64,000 nucleotides of DNA from Acetobacteraceae bacterium (GCA_022842185.1 JALHQB010000001.1:62001-126000); one strand, 5' to 3'. Numbered from the stretch's first letter, positions 9,079 through 17,902 are shown. A program made the numbers and translations. The notes: generated by a model from the sequence alone, not told the origin.

Positions 9079-9133
9079 CCGACCCTCCCCATGCTTGCCG
9101 CGTAGGATGGGACGGGTGGCTATGCCTCGGCAA

Positions 9134-10246
9134 CTACTGCGCGGCGGCGAGCGCCGTCTGTCGTGGCGGTACGAGGTGCTTCACGCGGGGCAGGACCTCC
9201 GATTGCAAAAGCCCCAGTGAAGTCTGCCACGCGCCGGGACTTTCGACATAGTCGAAGCCGAAGACCAGCAATTGCCCGAAACCGCCGACGTCGTTGTAGA
9301 TGCGCTCGATCTTCTCGGCGACCGTCTTCGGGCTGCCGATGATCCAGTTGTGATGCGCGCAATAATCCACCGTCACGTCGGAATCCGGCACCTCTGGGCT
9401 GTGCTTGAGGTAATCCTTGAAGCCGAACTGCGCGAGCAGTTGCAGGAAGTATTCCCCCATCATCCGGCCCATATGCGACCCGACCGACAGCCGCCAGGCT
9501 TCCTCATCGGTCTCGGCGACGAAGATCTCGCGCACCAGACGCCAGTCGCCCCGCCAGGGCGTGCGGCCCGATTTGCGCGCGCCGCTCTCGACGCTGTCCC
9601 AGTGGCTTTTGACATAGGCGGGGTTGAGGTTCAGCGACATCGGCAGGTAGCCGCGTTCGCCCGCCAGTTTCAGCGTGTCGGAATTCTTCGACAGCCCGGC
9701 GACGCCAATCGGCGGATGCGGTGCCTGCAATGGTTTGATGTGGGGCTTCAGGAACCCGAACATCGTATCCGGCTTGTCCACCTTCCAATACGTGCCGTCA
9801 TGGTGCCATGGACCATCCTCGGTCCACATCTTCAGTATGATATCGAGCGCCTCACGCGTCATGTCGCGGTTCTGGCCTGACATGCCATCGACATTGAACA
9901 TGGCCCAGTCAGACGGCAGGCCCGATGCCGCGATGCCGAAGTTCAACCGCCCTTCGGACAGGTGGTCGAGCATCGCGACGCGGTTCGCCAGTTCCGCCGG
10001 GTGGTGATAAGGCAGCAGGAAGCCGCCGGGGCCGATCCGCAACCGCTTGGTTTGCATCAGCGCCTGCGCGATCAGCAGATCGGGCGCGGGGTGCGGTTCC
10101 CAGGGTGCGGTGTGGTGCTCGCCGATCCAGGCTTCGGTGAAGCCCATCTCGTCCAGCCAGCGCAGCACTTGCAGGTCCCAGTCATGGCCCGCCTTCAAGC
10201 CACGCTCGGGCGGGTGGGACGGCATGGCGAAATAGCCGAATTCCAT
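9134..10246 (-). CDS. LLM-class (luciferase-like) flavin-dependent monooxygenase
   Basis: A 370-residue TIM-barrel monooxygenase of the bacterial luciferase superfamily. It opens with MEFGYFAMPSHPPER and has EAWIGEHH, LRIGPGGFLLPYHHPAELANRVAMLDHLSEGR and GVAGLSKNSDTLKLAGERGYLPMSL, all core features of the LimB-like branch, followed by a C-terminal IGSPKTVAEKIERIY segment. It uses reduced flavin supplied by a separate reductase to oxygenate an unknown substrate. The GGAGG ribosome site, nine bases before the ATG, is buried in a hairpin (10256-10283), so translation may be controlled by RNA structure. Confidence 0.92.
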   Translation of the reverse strand: MEFGYFAMPSHPPERGLKAGHDWDLQVLRWLDEMGFTEAWIGEHHTAPWEPHPAPDLLIAQALMQTKRLRIGPGGFLLPYHHPAELANRVAMLDHLSEGRLNFGIAASGLPSDWAMFNVDGMSGQNRDMTREALDIILKMWTEDGPWHHDGTYWKVDKPDTMFGFLKPHIKPLQAPHPPIGVAGLSKNSDTLKLAGERGYLPMSLNLNPAYVKSHWDSVESGARKSGRTPWRGDWRLVREIFVAETDEEAWRLSVGSHMGRMMGEYFLQLLAQFGFKDYLKHSPEVPDSDVTVDYCAHHNWIIGSPKTVAEKIERIYNDVGGFGQLLVFGFDYVESPGAWQTSLGLLQSEVLPRVKHLVPPRQTALAAAQ

Positions 10247-10255
10247 CGGTCGTAT

Positions 10256-10283
10256 CCTCCATTCCGGTTGCTCCGGATGGAGG
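10256..10283 (-). promoter_or_regulatory. Hairpin sequestering the ribosome-binding site of the monooxygenase gene
   Basis: On the minus strand the leader reads CCTCCATCCGG, loop AGCAA, then CCGGAATGGAGG (11 base pairs with a one-base bulge). The GGAGG ribosome site of the luciferase-like gene is fully paired with an upstream CCTCC. The site lies nine bases before the ATG at 10246. This could be a translational switch such as a thermometer or a protein-bound control element. Function is inferred from the pairing alone. Confidence 0.55.
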
Positions 10284-10426
10284 GATGATCCGACGCGGTC
10301 GCGGCAATGTGCAACCTTAAAGCGGGGGTGGCGGCATCACAGCCCGTGGACCGTGCAGGTGGCGGTCGTTACGGTCCCTTCGCGCGCAAGACGCAATGCC
10401 GGGACCAAAAGAACTCGGAGGAAGCC

Positions 10427-10876
10427 ATGCCAACAGGACATCGTCGCGACATGCTGGCCGGCGCGGCAGCGCTCGTCGGCGTCGCACTCATCGCCGGAGA
10501 AGCCTCGGCGCAGGACCAGGCCGCGGTCGCGAGCGCGGTGGATGCGCTGACCAAGGCCATGCTGGAGGTGGATCGCGAGAAGCTCCTGGCCCTGACCGCC
10601 GAGCAGCTCAGCTACGGCCATTCGGCCGGCAGGATCGAGAACCGCCAGCAATTCGTCGACTACCTGGTGTCGCGCGCCAGCGCCTTCCGCAAGATCGAGC
10701 TCAGTGACCAGACGATCGGCATGGTGGGCAACACTGCGATCGTGCGCCACCTGTTCGTGGGCGAGACCGCGAACCCGCAGGGGCAGGTCAGCCCGGTGCG
10801 GATCGGCGTACTACAAGTTTGGCAGAAGCCTGGCGCCAACTGGCAGCTGCTGGCGCGGCAGGCCTATCGGCTTTGA
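10427..10876 (+). CDS. Secreted NTF2-like (DUF4440/SnoaL-type) protein
   Basis: A 149-residue protein with an N-terminal export signal ending in ALIAGEASAQ (cleavage near residue 28) and a mature NTF2-like domain: DALTKAMLEVDREKLLALTAEQLSYGHSAGRIENRQQFVDYL, then strands ending VWQKPGANWQLLARQAYRL. The LSYGHSxGxIExRxQFV pattern is typical of periplasmic DUF4440 proteins of Acetobacteraceae and Burkholderiales. The start has a GGAGG site six bases upstream. Role unknown; possibly binds or processes a small periplasmic molecule. Confidence 0.82.
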   Translation: MPTGHRRDMLAGAAALVGVALIAGEASAQDQAAVASAVDALTKAMLEVDREKLLALTAEQLSYGHSAGRIENRQQFVDYLVSRASAFRKIELSDQTIGMVGNTAIVRHLFVGETANPQGQVSPVRIGVLQVWQKPGANWQLLARQAYRL

Positions 10877-10881
10877 TGGCG

Positions 10882-10906
10882 TGGGGCGGGCAGAGCGCCC
10901 GCCCCA
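10882..10906. terminator. Bidirectional hairpin terminator
   Basis: A perfect 10-bp stem (TGGGGCGGGC with GCCCGCCCCA) and five-base loop sits between the convergent NTF2-like and amino-acid-binding-protein genes. There is no T-run. The position fits a shared terminator. Confidence 0.65.
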
Positions 10907-10912
10907 TCCGGT

Positions 10913-11938
10913 TCAGCGCATCGGCCAAGCGTACATCAGCCCGCCATCGGTCCACAGCCGGTTCAGCCCGCGTTCCAGGCCGATCGGCGTGTTCGGGCCC
11001 AGCGTACGCTCGAACAACTCGCCGTAATTCCCGATGGCGCGGATCGCGTTATAGGCCCAGGCCGGGTCCAGCTTGATGGCATTGGACAGCAGCGGGTCGG
11101 CGCCCAGCAGGCGGCGGATTTCCGGGTTGGTGCTGGTGCGACGCAGTTCCTCGGCATTCGCCGCGGTCACGCCGAGTTCCTCGGCATTGATCAGCGCGGT
11201 GATCGTCCAGCGGATCACGTCGAACCATTCCTGGTCGTCGCGCCGAACCACGGGGCCGTAGGGCTCCTTCGAGAAACGCTGCGGCAGGATCACAAAGTCA
11301 TCCGGCCGGGTGAACTGGCTGCGCAGGGCCGCCAACTGGGTCGCATCCGTCCCGATCGCATCGCAGCGCCCGGCCTGGAGTGCAGCCGCGTTGTCCTGCA
11401 TGCGTTCCTGCAACACCGGCGTGAAGCGCAGATTGTTGGTGCGGAACCAGTCGGTCGTCACCAGTTCGTTGGTCGTGCCGGGGGACAGGCAGATGGTCAT
11501 GCCGTCCATTTCCTTCGGGTCGGTGATGTTCACATCGCGCCGCACCATGAAGCCGTGGCCGTCATACAGGTTCACCGTGGTCAGCCGCAGCCCGATCGCG
11601 GTGTCGCGCGTCATCGACAAGGTGGTCTGGCGGATCAGCACGTCGATCTCGCCCGATTGCAGGGCGGTGAAGCGCTGGACCGCGGTCAGTGGCACGAAGC
11701 GCACCTTGGTCGGGTCCCCCAGCACCGCGGCGGCCACGGCGCGGCAGAGATCCGCATCCATGCCGCGCCATACGCCTTGGCTGTCGGGCAGGGAGAAACC
11801 CGCGACGCCCACATTCACGCCGCAGGCCAGCACGCCGCGGCTTTTCACGCCATCGAGCGTGGCCCCGGCCATGGCCGGCCCGCCCAGCGCAAGCGCGATG
11901 CCGGCGGCAGCGCCGGCAATCCATCGTGTGACATTCAT
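10913..11938 (-). CDS. Amino-acid ABC transporter substrate-binding protein (AapJ/BztA-like)
   Basis: A 341-residue periplasmic binding protein with a signal peptide ending near GGPAMAG and the solute-binding family 3 fold: LDGVKSRGVLACGVNVGVAGFSLPDSQGVWRGMDADLCRAVAAAVLGD, then VRFVPLTAVQRFTALQSGEIDVLIRQTT, and the long C-terminal tail of general L-amino-acid binding proteins (AIRAIGNYGELFERTLG). No permease or ATPase gene is adjacent. It lies 51 bases downstream of an enoyl-CoA hydratase gene and probably belongs to the amidase operon, perhaps to import the amide or amino acid product. Confidence 0.92.
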   Translation of the reverse strand: MNVTRWIAGAAAGIALALGGPAMAGATLDGVKSRGVLACGVNVGVAGFSLPDSQGVWRGMDADLCRAVAAAVLGDPTKVRFVPLTAVQRFTALQSGEIDVLIRQTTLSMTRDTAIGLRLTTVNLYDGHGFMVRRDVNITDPKEMDGMTICLSPGTTNELVTTDWFRTNNLRFTPVLQERMQDNAAALQAGRCDAIGTDATQLAALRSQFTRPDDFVILPQRFSKEPYGPVVRRDDQEWFDVIRWTITALINAEELGVTAANAEELRRTSTNPEIRRLLGADPLLSNAIKLDPAWAYNAIRAIGNYGELFERTLGPNTPIGLERGLNRLWTDGGLMYAWPMR

Positions 11939-11989
11939 TGTTGCGTTTCTCCTGTGCGGCCGGATGTGGCCGCGGTCGTGCCGAGGTGA

Positions 11990-12772
11990 CTACTCCGTCG
12001 CGAGGAACCGCGTGAAGTCCGGCTTGCGCTTTTCCTGGAAGGCGGCAACGGCTTCGGCCGCCTCCGGCCCGCGCAGAAGGGCGCCGAAGCGGGCGAATTC
12101 CTCGGTCATATGGGCCGAAAGGCGGGCTTCCTCGGCCTGGCGCAGCAGCCGCTTGGTGGTCGCCAGCGCACCGGGCGGCTTCGCGGCGAGCTTGCGCGCC
12201 ACAGCCTCGGCGGTGGCGAGAAGGTCGCCGGTGGGCACCACCGTAGTGACGATGCCGGCGCGCAGCGCGGTTGCGGGGGTGAAGGCCTCGGCCATCATCA
12301 GCAATTCATTGGCCAGCAACTGCCCGCCGCGCTGCGCGACCAGCAGCGACGATCCGCCTTCCGGACACAGGCCGAGATCGACGAAGGGCATGCGGAACAC
12401 CGCGTTTTCAGCTGCATAGACGAAGTCGCAATGCAGCAGCAGCGTGGTGCCGATGCCCACCGCATACCCCGCCACGGCCGCGACCACCGGCTTGGGGCAC
12501 TGCCGCAGCGCGGCGAGGAAATCCCGCGCGGGGGAGGGGACCTCGACCGCCTGGTCTCCGCGCGCCTTGAAATCCCCGACGTCATTGCCGGAGGTGAAGC
12601 ACTCCGCCCCGCCGGTGATCAGCACGGCGCGGATCGAGGGTGTCGTCGAGGCTTCGCGCAGCGCGTCGCCCATCGCCGCATACATCGCGCGGGTCAGGGC
12701 GTTCTTCTTGTCGGGCCGCGCGATGCGGATGGTTCGCAGCCCGTCCGCATCGGTGACGACGATCTCGGTCAT
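11990..12772 (-). CDS. Enoyl-CoA hydratase/isomerase family (crotonase) protein
   Basis: A 260-residue crotonase-fold protein. The oxyanion-hole segments are present: CFTSGNDVGDF and AVAGYAVGIGTTLLLHCDFVYAAENAVF, followed by PFVDLGLCPEGGSS, where the Glu matches the second catalytic acid of hydratases. The first catalytic Glu position is not obviously conserved, so it may act as an isomerase or on an unusual acyl-CoA. The start at MTEIVV is chosen because the longer frame upstream lacks a ribosome site. It is the middle gene of an amidase-hydratase-binding-protein operon. Confidence 0.9.
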   Translation of the reverse strand: MTEIVVTDADGLRTIRIARPDKKNALTRAMYAAMGDALREASTTPSIRAVLITGGAECFTSGNDVGDFKARGDQAVEVPSPARDFLAALRQCPKPVVAAVAGYAVGIGTTLLLHCDFVYAAENAVFRMPFVDLGLCPEGGSSLLVAQRGGQLLANELLMMAEAFTPATALRAGIVTTVVPTGDLLATAEAVARKLAAKPPGALATTKRLLRQAEEARLSAHMTEEFARFGALLRGPEAAEAVAAFQEKRKPDFTRFLATE

Positions 12773-12791
12773 GGTGTCCTCCGCCTGGTCT

Positions 12792-14201
12792 TCACACCAT
12801 GATCGGCGGAAGCGCCTCCGCGATCCAGCGCGCAATCGCGGTCGCGCGTTCATCCTGGTGCGGCTGGGTGGTGATGGAAATGCCCAGCGGCATGCCGTCC
12901 ACCGCCATGCGCGGCACCGTCACCACCGGGCAGCCGAGGCCCGAGGACGCCGTGTTCATAATGGGATTGCCCGTGGTGTGCAGGATGCGGTTGGACGACC
13001 CCCCCGTGTCGCCGGGCAGCGGCGCGGGGCCGCAGGCGGGCAGGCCGATGAAGGCATCGACCTCACCGGCCAGGGCGGCCTGGGCGCGACGCATCTCCTC
13101 CCGCTGCAACAGCCGCATCCGGTATTGCGGCAGCGTCACGGAACAGCCGAGTTCAAACCGCGCCTTCAGGCTGTCGGACAGCGCATCGGGGTTCTTCGCC
13201 ATCATGTTGGCGACGGACCAGGCGCTTTCATAGGCGCAGACATCGGTCGCCAGCGCCATCGCACCCATGACGCGCTGCTCCAGCGCCTCGAGCAACGGGT
13301 GGTCCGTGCGGCGGAGGATGGACACGCCCTGTTCGCGCAGGGCGTCAAGCGCCTTGTCGAAGGCGGCGAGCGCAGCCGGTTCGGCGAGCGGCCAGCCTTC
13401 CGTCTCCAGTACCGCCAGGCGGCGCGGCCTGTAGGCGGGTGGCGGCGACTCTCCGGTGAAGTACAGCCCCGGCGCACCGGGGTCGCCGCCGACCCGCTTG
13501 GCGATTTCGACCGCCACCGCCCACATATCCTCGGCGGACCCGGCATGGATGCCGACGGTCGATTGGCTGAAGCCCTGGCGTTCGCCGCGGTTCAGCGCGC
13601 CCTGCGTCGGCTTCAGCGCCCAGTTCGCATTGAAGGAAGCCGGCCGGATCACGCTGCCCAGCACCTGCGTGCCGATCGCCACCGGCAGCATCTGCGCGCT
13701 GATCACCGCGCCGGAGCCCGATGACGAGCCCCCTGGTGTGCGCCGCAGGTCGAAGGGGTGGCGTGTCGGGCCCGGATGCGACATGCCCAGTTCGGTGGTG
13801 ACCGTCTTGCCGACGATCACCGCCCCTGCCGCGCGCAACGCCTGCACCAGCGCGGAATCGCGACCCGGGCGATTACCCTTGTAGAAGGCGCTGCCCATCT
13901 CGGTCGGCATGTCGCGCGTTTCGAGCAGGTCCTTGATGCCGATCGGCATGCCGTCGATCGGGGACAAAGGCACGCCCGCCCGGTGTCGCGCGGTGCTGGC
14001 ATCCGCTGCCTCGCGCGCGCCGTCCTCATTCAGGCTGGCGAAGGCCATCACCTGCGGCTCTCGTGCGGCGATCGTCTCCAGGCAGCGTTCAAGATAGGCA
14101 CGCGGCGTGTCGTCCCCGGTCAGGAAGCCAGGCACGGCGTCATGGAACGTCAGCGGGCGGAAGGTCTCGGGCGAATAGGATTGCGGGGCGGGCAGGTCCA
14201 T
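12792..14201 (-). CDS. Amidase (amidase signature family)
   Basis: A 469-residue amidase signature enzyme. The Ser-cisSer-Lys triad is visible: Lys90 in PIGIKDLLE, the glycine/serine-rich segment TPGGSSSGSGAVISA, and the nucleophile Ser in QVLGSVIRPAS. The C-terminal segment ending GLGCPVVTVPRMAVDGMPLGISI is typical. Members cleave aliphatic or aryl amides to acid and ammonia. The start MDLPAPQ lies 19 bases before the next gene boundary pattern of the operon (hydratase, then amino-acid-binding protein). It is divergent from an SDR gene, with a 112-base shared promoter region. Confidence 0.93.
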   Translation of the reverse strand: MDLPAPQSYSPETFRPLTFHDAVPGFLTGDDTPRAYLERCLETIAAREPQVMAFASLNEDGAREAADASTARHRAGVPLSPIDGMPIGIKDLLETRDMPTEMGSAFYKGNRPGRDSALVQALRAAGAVIVGKTVTTELGMSHPGPTRHPFDLRRTPGGSSSGSGAVISAQMLPVAIGTQVLGSVIRPASFNANWALKPTQGALNRGERQGFSQSTVGIHAGSAEDMWAVAVEIAKRVGGDPGAPGLYFTGESPPPAYRPRRLAVLETEGWPLAEPAALAAFDKALDALREQGVSILRRTDHPLLEALEQRVMGAMALATDVCAYESAWSVANMMAKNPDALSDSLKARFELGCSVTLPQYRMRLLQREEMRRAQAALAGEVDAFIGLPACGPAPLPGDTGGSSNRILHTTGNPIMNTASSGLGCPVVTVPRMAVDGMPLGISITTQPHQDERATAIARWIAEALPPIMV

Positions 14202-14313
14202 GCGGCGTCTCCTGGGGCTGGCGCGCATGCTCGCGTGCCGGCGATGCGCGGGCAAGGCTGACAGGCCGGCGCACATCCGCGACACTCCCCGCAATCATGA
14301 GGAGGAGACCGCC

Positions 14314-15063
14314 ATGACACGGCGCGTGATGATGGTGACGGGCGGATCGCGCGGCATCGGTGCGGCGGTGGCTTTGCTGGCCGCACGGCGCGGATACGAC
14401 TTGCTGCTGACCTATCGCAGCGAAACCGCGCGCGCCGAGGCGACCGCGCGTGCCTGCGAGGCCGAGGGCGCCCGCGTCGTGCTGGTGATGGGCGATGCCG
14501 GCGTCGAGAGCGACATCCTCGCCGCCTTCAACCGCTGTGACGAGACATTCGGCCGCATCGACGTGCTGGTGAACAACGCCGGCATCACTGGCCCGCGCAA
14601 ACGCCTGGCAGATACGACCCTGGCCGACTGGACCTCGGTCTTCATGCCCAATGTGATCGGCGCCGCCCTGCATTGCCGTGAAGCGGTGCGCCGCATGTCC
14701 ACGAAATCCGGCGGCAACGGTGGCGCCATCGTGAACGTCTCCTCCCGCGCCTCGGAGATCGGTGGCGGCGGGGAGTGGGTGCATTACGGCGCAAGCAAGG
14801 GCGCGGTGGACACGCTGACCTTGGGCCTCGCACGCGAAGTTGCGGCCGAGGGCATCCGCGTCAATGCCGTCAATCCCGGCCTGATCGACACCGAGATCCA
14901 TGCCGCCGCCGGTGCGCCGGATCGCGTGGCGCGGCTTTCCTCGGGCGTGCCGATGGGCCGCGGCGGCAGCGCTGAGGAAGTCGCCGAGGCGATCCTGTTC
15001 CTGGCATCCGACGCGGCGTCCTATGTGAATGCCGCGCTTCTGCCGGTGGGCGGGGGGCGGTAG
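14314..15063 (+). CDS. SDR-family oxidoreductase
   Basis: A 249-residue classical short-chain dehydrogenase. It has the cofactor motif TGGSRGIG at residues 9-16, LVNNAG, the catalytic Ser in IVNVSSRAS, and Tyr158/Lys162 in YGASKG, followed by VNAVNPGLIDTEI. The first strand context with an Arg after the Gly motif suggests NADP preference. A GGAGGAG ribosome site precedes the ATG. Substrate unknown; the best general match is 3-oxoacyl-ACP reductase-like or glucose dehydrogenase-like SDRs. Confidence 0.92.
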   Translation: MTRRVMMVTGGSRGIGAAVALLAARRGYDLLLTYRSETARAEATARACEAEGARVVLVMGDAGVESDILAAFNRCDETFGRIDVLVNNAGITGPRKRLADTTLADWTSVFMPNVIGAALHCREAVRRMSTKSGGNGGAIVNVSSRASEIGGGGEWVHYGASKGAVDTLTLGLAREVAAEGIRVNAVNPGLIDTEIHAAAGAPDRVARLSSGVPMGRGGSAEEVAEAILFLASDAASYVNAALLPVGGGR

Positions 15064-15321
15064 AACCCGTCGCGCCGCGCGGGGCTCAGACCGGTGGCCG
15101 TCCCGCCCTCATGCTGTGCCGAGCAGGAGGGCTCCGCCGGCCCGCTGACTCCGAGGTCGCGCGGGGCAGCATTCTCGCCCTTGTCCATTGCCGCCTTCGC
15201 GGCATCGGGGATGCGCGCCCTTGAATGGCCGAACAGCCCGGCGAGGTCTTCGCAGCACGGATCGAGGCGCCAACCCGCAAAGGGGCTTCGCCGGCGCCGG
15301 ACTGGGCGCTACCGTCCCTGC
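15064..15321. other. Intergenic region without a recognisable gene
   Basis: This 258-base gap between the SDR and GST genes holds only short, poorly supported frames on both strands. No tRNA, clear hairpin or repeat was found. It probably carries the promoter of the GST/opine-dehydrogenase-like genes. Confidence 0.4.
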
Positions 15322-15936
15322 ATGACAACTGTCTATGGCATGGCGCCGTCCGGCAATTGCTGGAAGGTCACGCAGATCCTTCGGCTCACCGGCCAGCCGT
15401 TTCGCTGGGTCGAAGTGGACACCAATGGTGGCGAGACGCGCCGCCCCGAATTCCTGCGCCGCAACCCCTTCGGCAAGGTGCCGGTGCTGGAACTCGATGA
15501 CGGCACGGTCCTGGTGGAATCCAACGCGATCCTCGCGCATGTCGCGGAAGGGACGCCCTGGCTGCCGCCTCCGGGCCTGCCGCGCACGCGCGTCTTCGAA
15601 TGGCTGTTCTTCGAACAATACAGCCACGAGCCGTACATCGCCGTGGCGCGCAACATCCGTGCCTACCAGAAAAGCGCGGCGGATAATGCCGACCGCCTCG
15701 CGCGCTGCGACGAGGCGGGCGCGAAGGCGCTCGATGCCATGGAACATCGCCTCGGCGCGCATGACTGGCTGACGGATGCCGGGCCGACCATCGCGGACCT
15801 CGCGCTGTTCGCCTACACCCATATCGCCGATGAGGGTGGGTTCGACCTGCGCCGCTGGCCCGGCGTGGCGGCCTGGGTCGCGCGCGTCGCGGCGCTGCCC
15901 GGTATCGTCACGCTGCCGCGCAAGGCCGCGGCATGA
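15322..15936 (+). CDS. Glutathione S-transferase family protein
   Basis: A 204-residue GST. The N-terminal thioredoxin-like domain has the putative catalytic Ser in MAPSGNCWK, the cis-Pro in GKVPVLELDDG and the glutathione-binding Glu-Ser pair in LVESNAIL. The helical C-terminal domain carries the N-cap motif region PTIADLALFAYTHIADEGG. Its stop overlaps the next ATG (ATGA at 15933-15936), so it is coupled to the FAD oxidoreductase. The pairing with an opine-type dehydrogenase is unusual; it may detoxify a product or use the same substrate. Confidence 0.92.
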   Translation: MTTVYGMAPSGNCWKVTQILRLTGQPFRWVEVDTNGGETRRPEFLRRNPFGKVPVLELDDGTVLVESNAILAHVAEGTPWLPPPGLPRTRVFEWLFFEQYSHEPYIAVARNIRAYQKSAADNADRLARCDEAGAKALDAMEHRLGAHDWLTDAGPTIADLALFAYTHIADEGGFDLRRWPGVAAWVARVAALPGIVTLPRKAAA

Positions 15937-17054
15937 CCACGCGGCGGGCCGAGGCGATCGTCGTCGGAGGCGGGCTGGTCGGGGCGGCCATCGCGCTCGG
16001 GCTGCGCGACCAGGGAATCGATACGCTGCTGCTTGATGAGGGCGACATCGCCTTTCGCGCCTCGCGCGGCAATTTCGGCCTGGTCTGGGTGCAGTCGAAG
16101 GGCCTCGGCGCGCCGTGGTACCAGCGCTGGACGCGCAATTCGGCGGGGGCATGGCCCGCGCTCGCGGCCGATCTCGCCGCCCGCACCGGCATCGACACGG
16201 CCTTGCAGCAGCCAGGCGGTATCAGCCTGTGCCTCAGTGAGGCGGAGTTCGAGGACCGGTCGCGCCGCATGGCGCAGATGCGCGATGAAGCGGGCAATTT
16301 CGGGTTCGAGTACCGCATGATCCGCGCCGATGAACTGCGCGACATGCTGCCCGGCCTTGGGCCAACCGTCGCCGGGGGTTCCTTCACACCCTATGACGGT
16401 CATGCAGGCCCGCTGCCGCTGCTGCGCGCCCTGCATCGCGCCTTCACCGATGCGGGCGGCGCCTATATCCCCAATGCGAAGGTCGCCGGTGCTACCGCGG
16501 CACCGCATGATTTCCGTGTCGAGACCGCCGCGGGTGCGTTCGCCGCACCGCGCATCGTACTCGCCGCAGGGTTGGGCAATGCGGACCTTGCACCGATCTT
16601 CGGGCTGCAAGCGCCCGTGCGCCCGCAGAAGGGTCAGGTGCTGGTTACCGAACGTGCGCAGACCATCCTGCCCTTGCCCATGACCAGCATCCGCCAGACG
16701 GCCGAGGGCAGCATCATGATGGGCGAGAGCCAGGAGGAAGTCGGCTTCGACCTGACGCAGGCCACGCCCGTGATGGCGCAGATCGCCGAACGCGCGGTGC
16801 GCGCCTTCCCGTGGATCGCCGAGCTCAACATCGTGCGGGCCTGGTCGGCACTGCGCGTCATGGCGCCGGACGGCCTGCCGATCTACGACCAGTCCGAACG
16901 CTGCCCCGGCGCCTTCACGGCCAATTGCCATTCCGGCGTGACGCTCGCCGGGGCGCATGCGCGAGTGCTGGCGCCGATGATCGCGGCGGGCAGCCTTGAT
17001 CCCAGTCTCCAACCCTTTTCCGCAAAGCGCTTCGATGTTCAGAACGCGGCCTGA
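15933..17054 (+). CDS. FAD-dependent oxidoreductase, opine/HcnC-type beta subunit
   Basis: A 373-residue DAO-family flavoprotein with the dinucleotide motif AIVVGGGLVGAAIALGLRDQG, the FRASRGNFGLVWVQSKGLG segment, VRPQKGQVLVTER and a C-terminal NCHSGVTLAGAHARVLAPMIAAG. It resembles the catalytic beta subunits of octopine/nopaline oxidase (OoxB), HCN synthase (HcnC) and L-proline or hydroxyproline dehydrogenases. The following (2Fe-2S) gene starts inside it, and a matching alpha subunit lies further downstream, so the three likely form one membrane-linked complex. The substrate is unknown. Confidence 0.9.
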   Translation: MTTRRAEAIVVGGGLVGAAIALGLRDQGIDTLLLDEGDIAFRASRGNFGLVWVQSKGLGAPWYQRWTRNSAGAWPALAADLAARTGIDTALQQPGGISLCLSEAEFEDRSRRMAQMRDEAGNFGFEYRMIRADELRDMLPGLGPTVAGGSFTPYDGHAGPLPLLRALHRAFTDAGGAYIPNAKVAGATAAPHDFRVETAAGAFAAPRIVLAAGLGNADLAPIFGLQAPVRPQKGQVLVTERAQTILPLPMTSIRQTAEGSIMMGESQEEVGFDLTQATPVMAQIAERAVRAFPWIAELNIVRAWSALRVMAPDGLPIYDQSERCPGAFTANCHSGVTLAGAHARVLAPMIAAGSLDPSLQPFSAKRFDVQNAA

Positions 17055-17331
17055 CGCCCGCCCGGCCACCATCGCGGTGTTCGTCGAAGATGCGACCGTG
17101 CTGGTGCCCGAAGGCGCCTCCGCGGCAGCGGCCGTGCTGCTCGCCGGCCATGCGGCGATCCGCGAGACCGCGGTCACCGGCAGCCCGCGCGGTCCGCTTT
17201 GCCTGATGGGCGTCTGCTTTGATTGCCTGGCCGAGATCGACGGCGTGCCGAACCGCCAGGCCTGCATGGTTCCGGCCGTCGCCGGCATGCGAATCGCGCG
17301 CCAGCGCGGCGCGCGGGCGGCGCGGCCATGA
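17035..17331 (+). CDS. (2Fe-2S)-binding subunit of an opine/HcnA-type dehydrogenase
   Basis: A 98-residue protein with four conserved cysteines: Cys56, Cys61 and Cys64 (CLMGVCFDC) and Cys77 (RQACMVP), the Fer2_4-type ferredoxin pattern seen in HcnA and opine oxidase small subunits. It shares 20 bases with the end of the preceding FAD-subunit gene. It should shuttle electrons between the FAD subunits. Its usual partner, the alpha subunit, lies on the same strand but beyond an opposing membrane-protein gene. Confidence 0.9.
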   Translation: MFRTRPDARPATIAVFVEDATVLVPEGASAAAAVLLAGHAAIRETAVTGSPRGPLCLMGVCFDCLAEIDGVPNRQACMVPAVAGMRIARQRGARAARP

Positions 17332-17342
17332 GGCAGCGCGGG

Positions 17343-17825
17343 TCAGCCCAGGGGGCGGAAGCGCTTGCTGGCCAGCATCGCCAGCAGGACGAAGACCAGC
17401 AGCAACATGCCTTGCACCGCCGCGAAGGGCGGTTCGCTCTGCGTCGGCGCCAGGTCGTGCGCCGCCGGGATCTTCAGGAAGGTCTGCACCACCGCCACGA
17501 AGGCATCGAGGTAGGTCGCCAGGACCACCGACAGCACATAGGTCACCCGCCATCGTCCGGCGAAACTGAACGTGTATCGGGCGAGCACCGCCGCGCCGAG
17601 TGCGATCAGCGACACCACGCCGAAGATGTGCGAGGGCAGGATGGCGTCGGCCTGGAACAGGAAGCCGGTGACGCTTGTGATGATCGCGGTGGCGAGGAAC
17701 AGCGCGGCGAGCGCCGGCGCGTCGCGACCCTTAAGCATGCCGAGGATCACCCCGATTCCTGCAACAAGCGCGACGAGGCTGACGACGGTATGGAACCCGA
17801 CCAGCGTCGTGACGTCGAACATCAT
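17343..17825 (-). CDS. Hypothetical multi-pass membrane protein
   Basis: A 160-residue protein with about four to five hydrophobic helices (residues ~8-28, 38-58, 64-83, 92-112, 135-152). It has His and Asp residues near helix ends (FHTVV, QADAILPSH) but no motif I recognise. It lies antisense between the (2Fe-2S) gene and the alpha-subunit gene of a dehydrogenase, 11 bases from the former. It may be a separate gene that inserted into an ancestral operon. Confidence 0.7.
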   Translation of the reverse strand: MMFDVTTLVGFHTVVSLVALVAGIGVILGMLKGRDAPALAALFLATAIITSVTGFLFQADAILPSHIFGVVSLIALGAAVLARYTFSFAGRWRVTYVLSVVLATYLDAFVAVVQTFLKIPAAHDLAPTQSEPPFAAVQGMLLLVFVLLAMLASKRFRPLG

Positions 17826-17902
17826 GGTGGCATGTATCCCGGGGGCGGAATGACAGCCTGCGGGAGAGACCGGCGCGTGGCAATGGCGGCCGGCGACCGC
17901 GC

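Noticed and set aside
10913..14201. Full amino-acid ABC transporter next to the binding protein
   Set aside because: The neighbours are an enoyl-CoA hydratase and an amidase; no permease or ABC ATPase gene is present.
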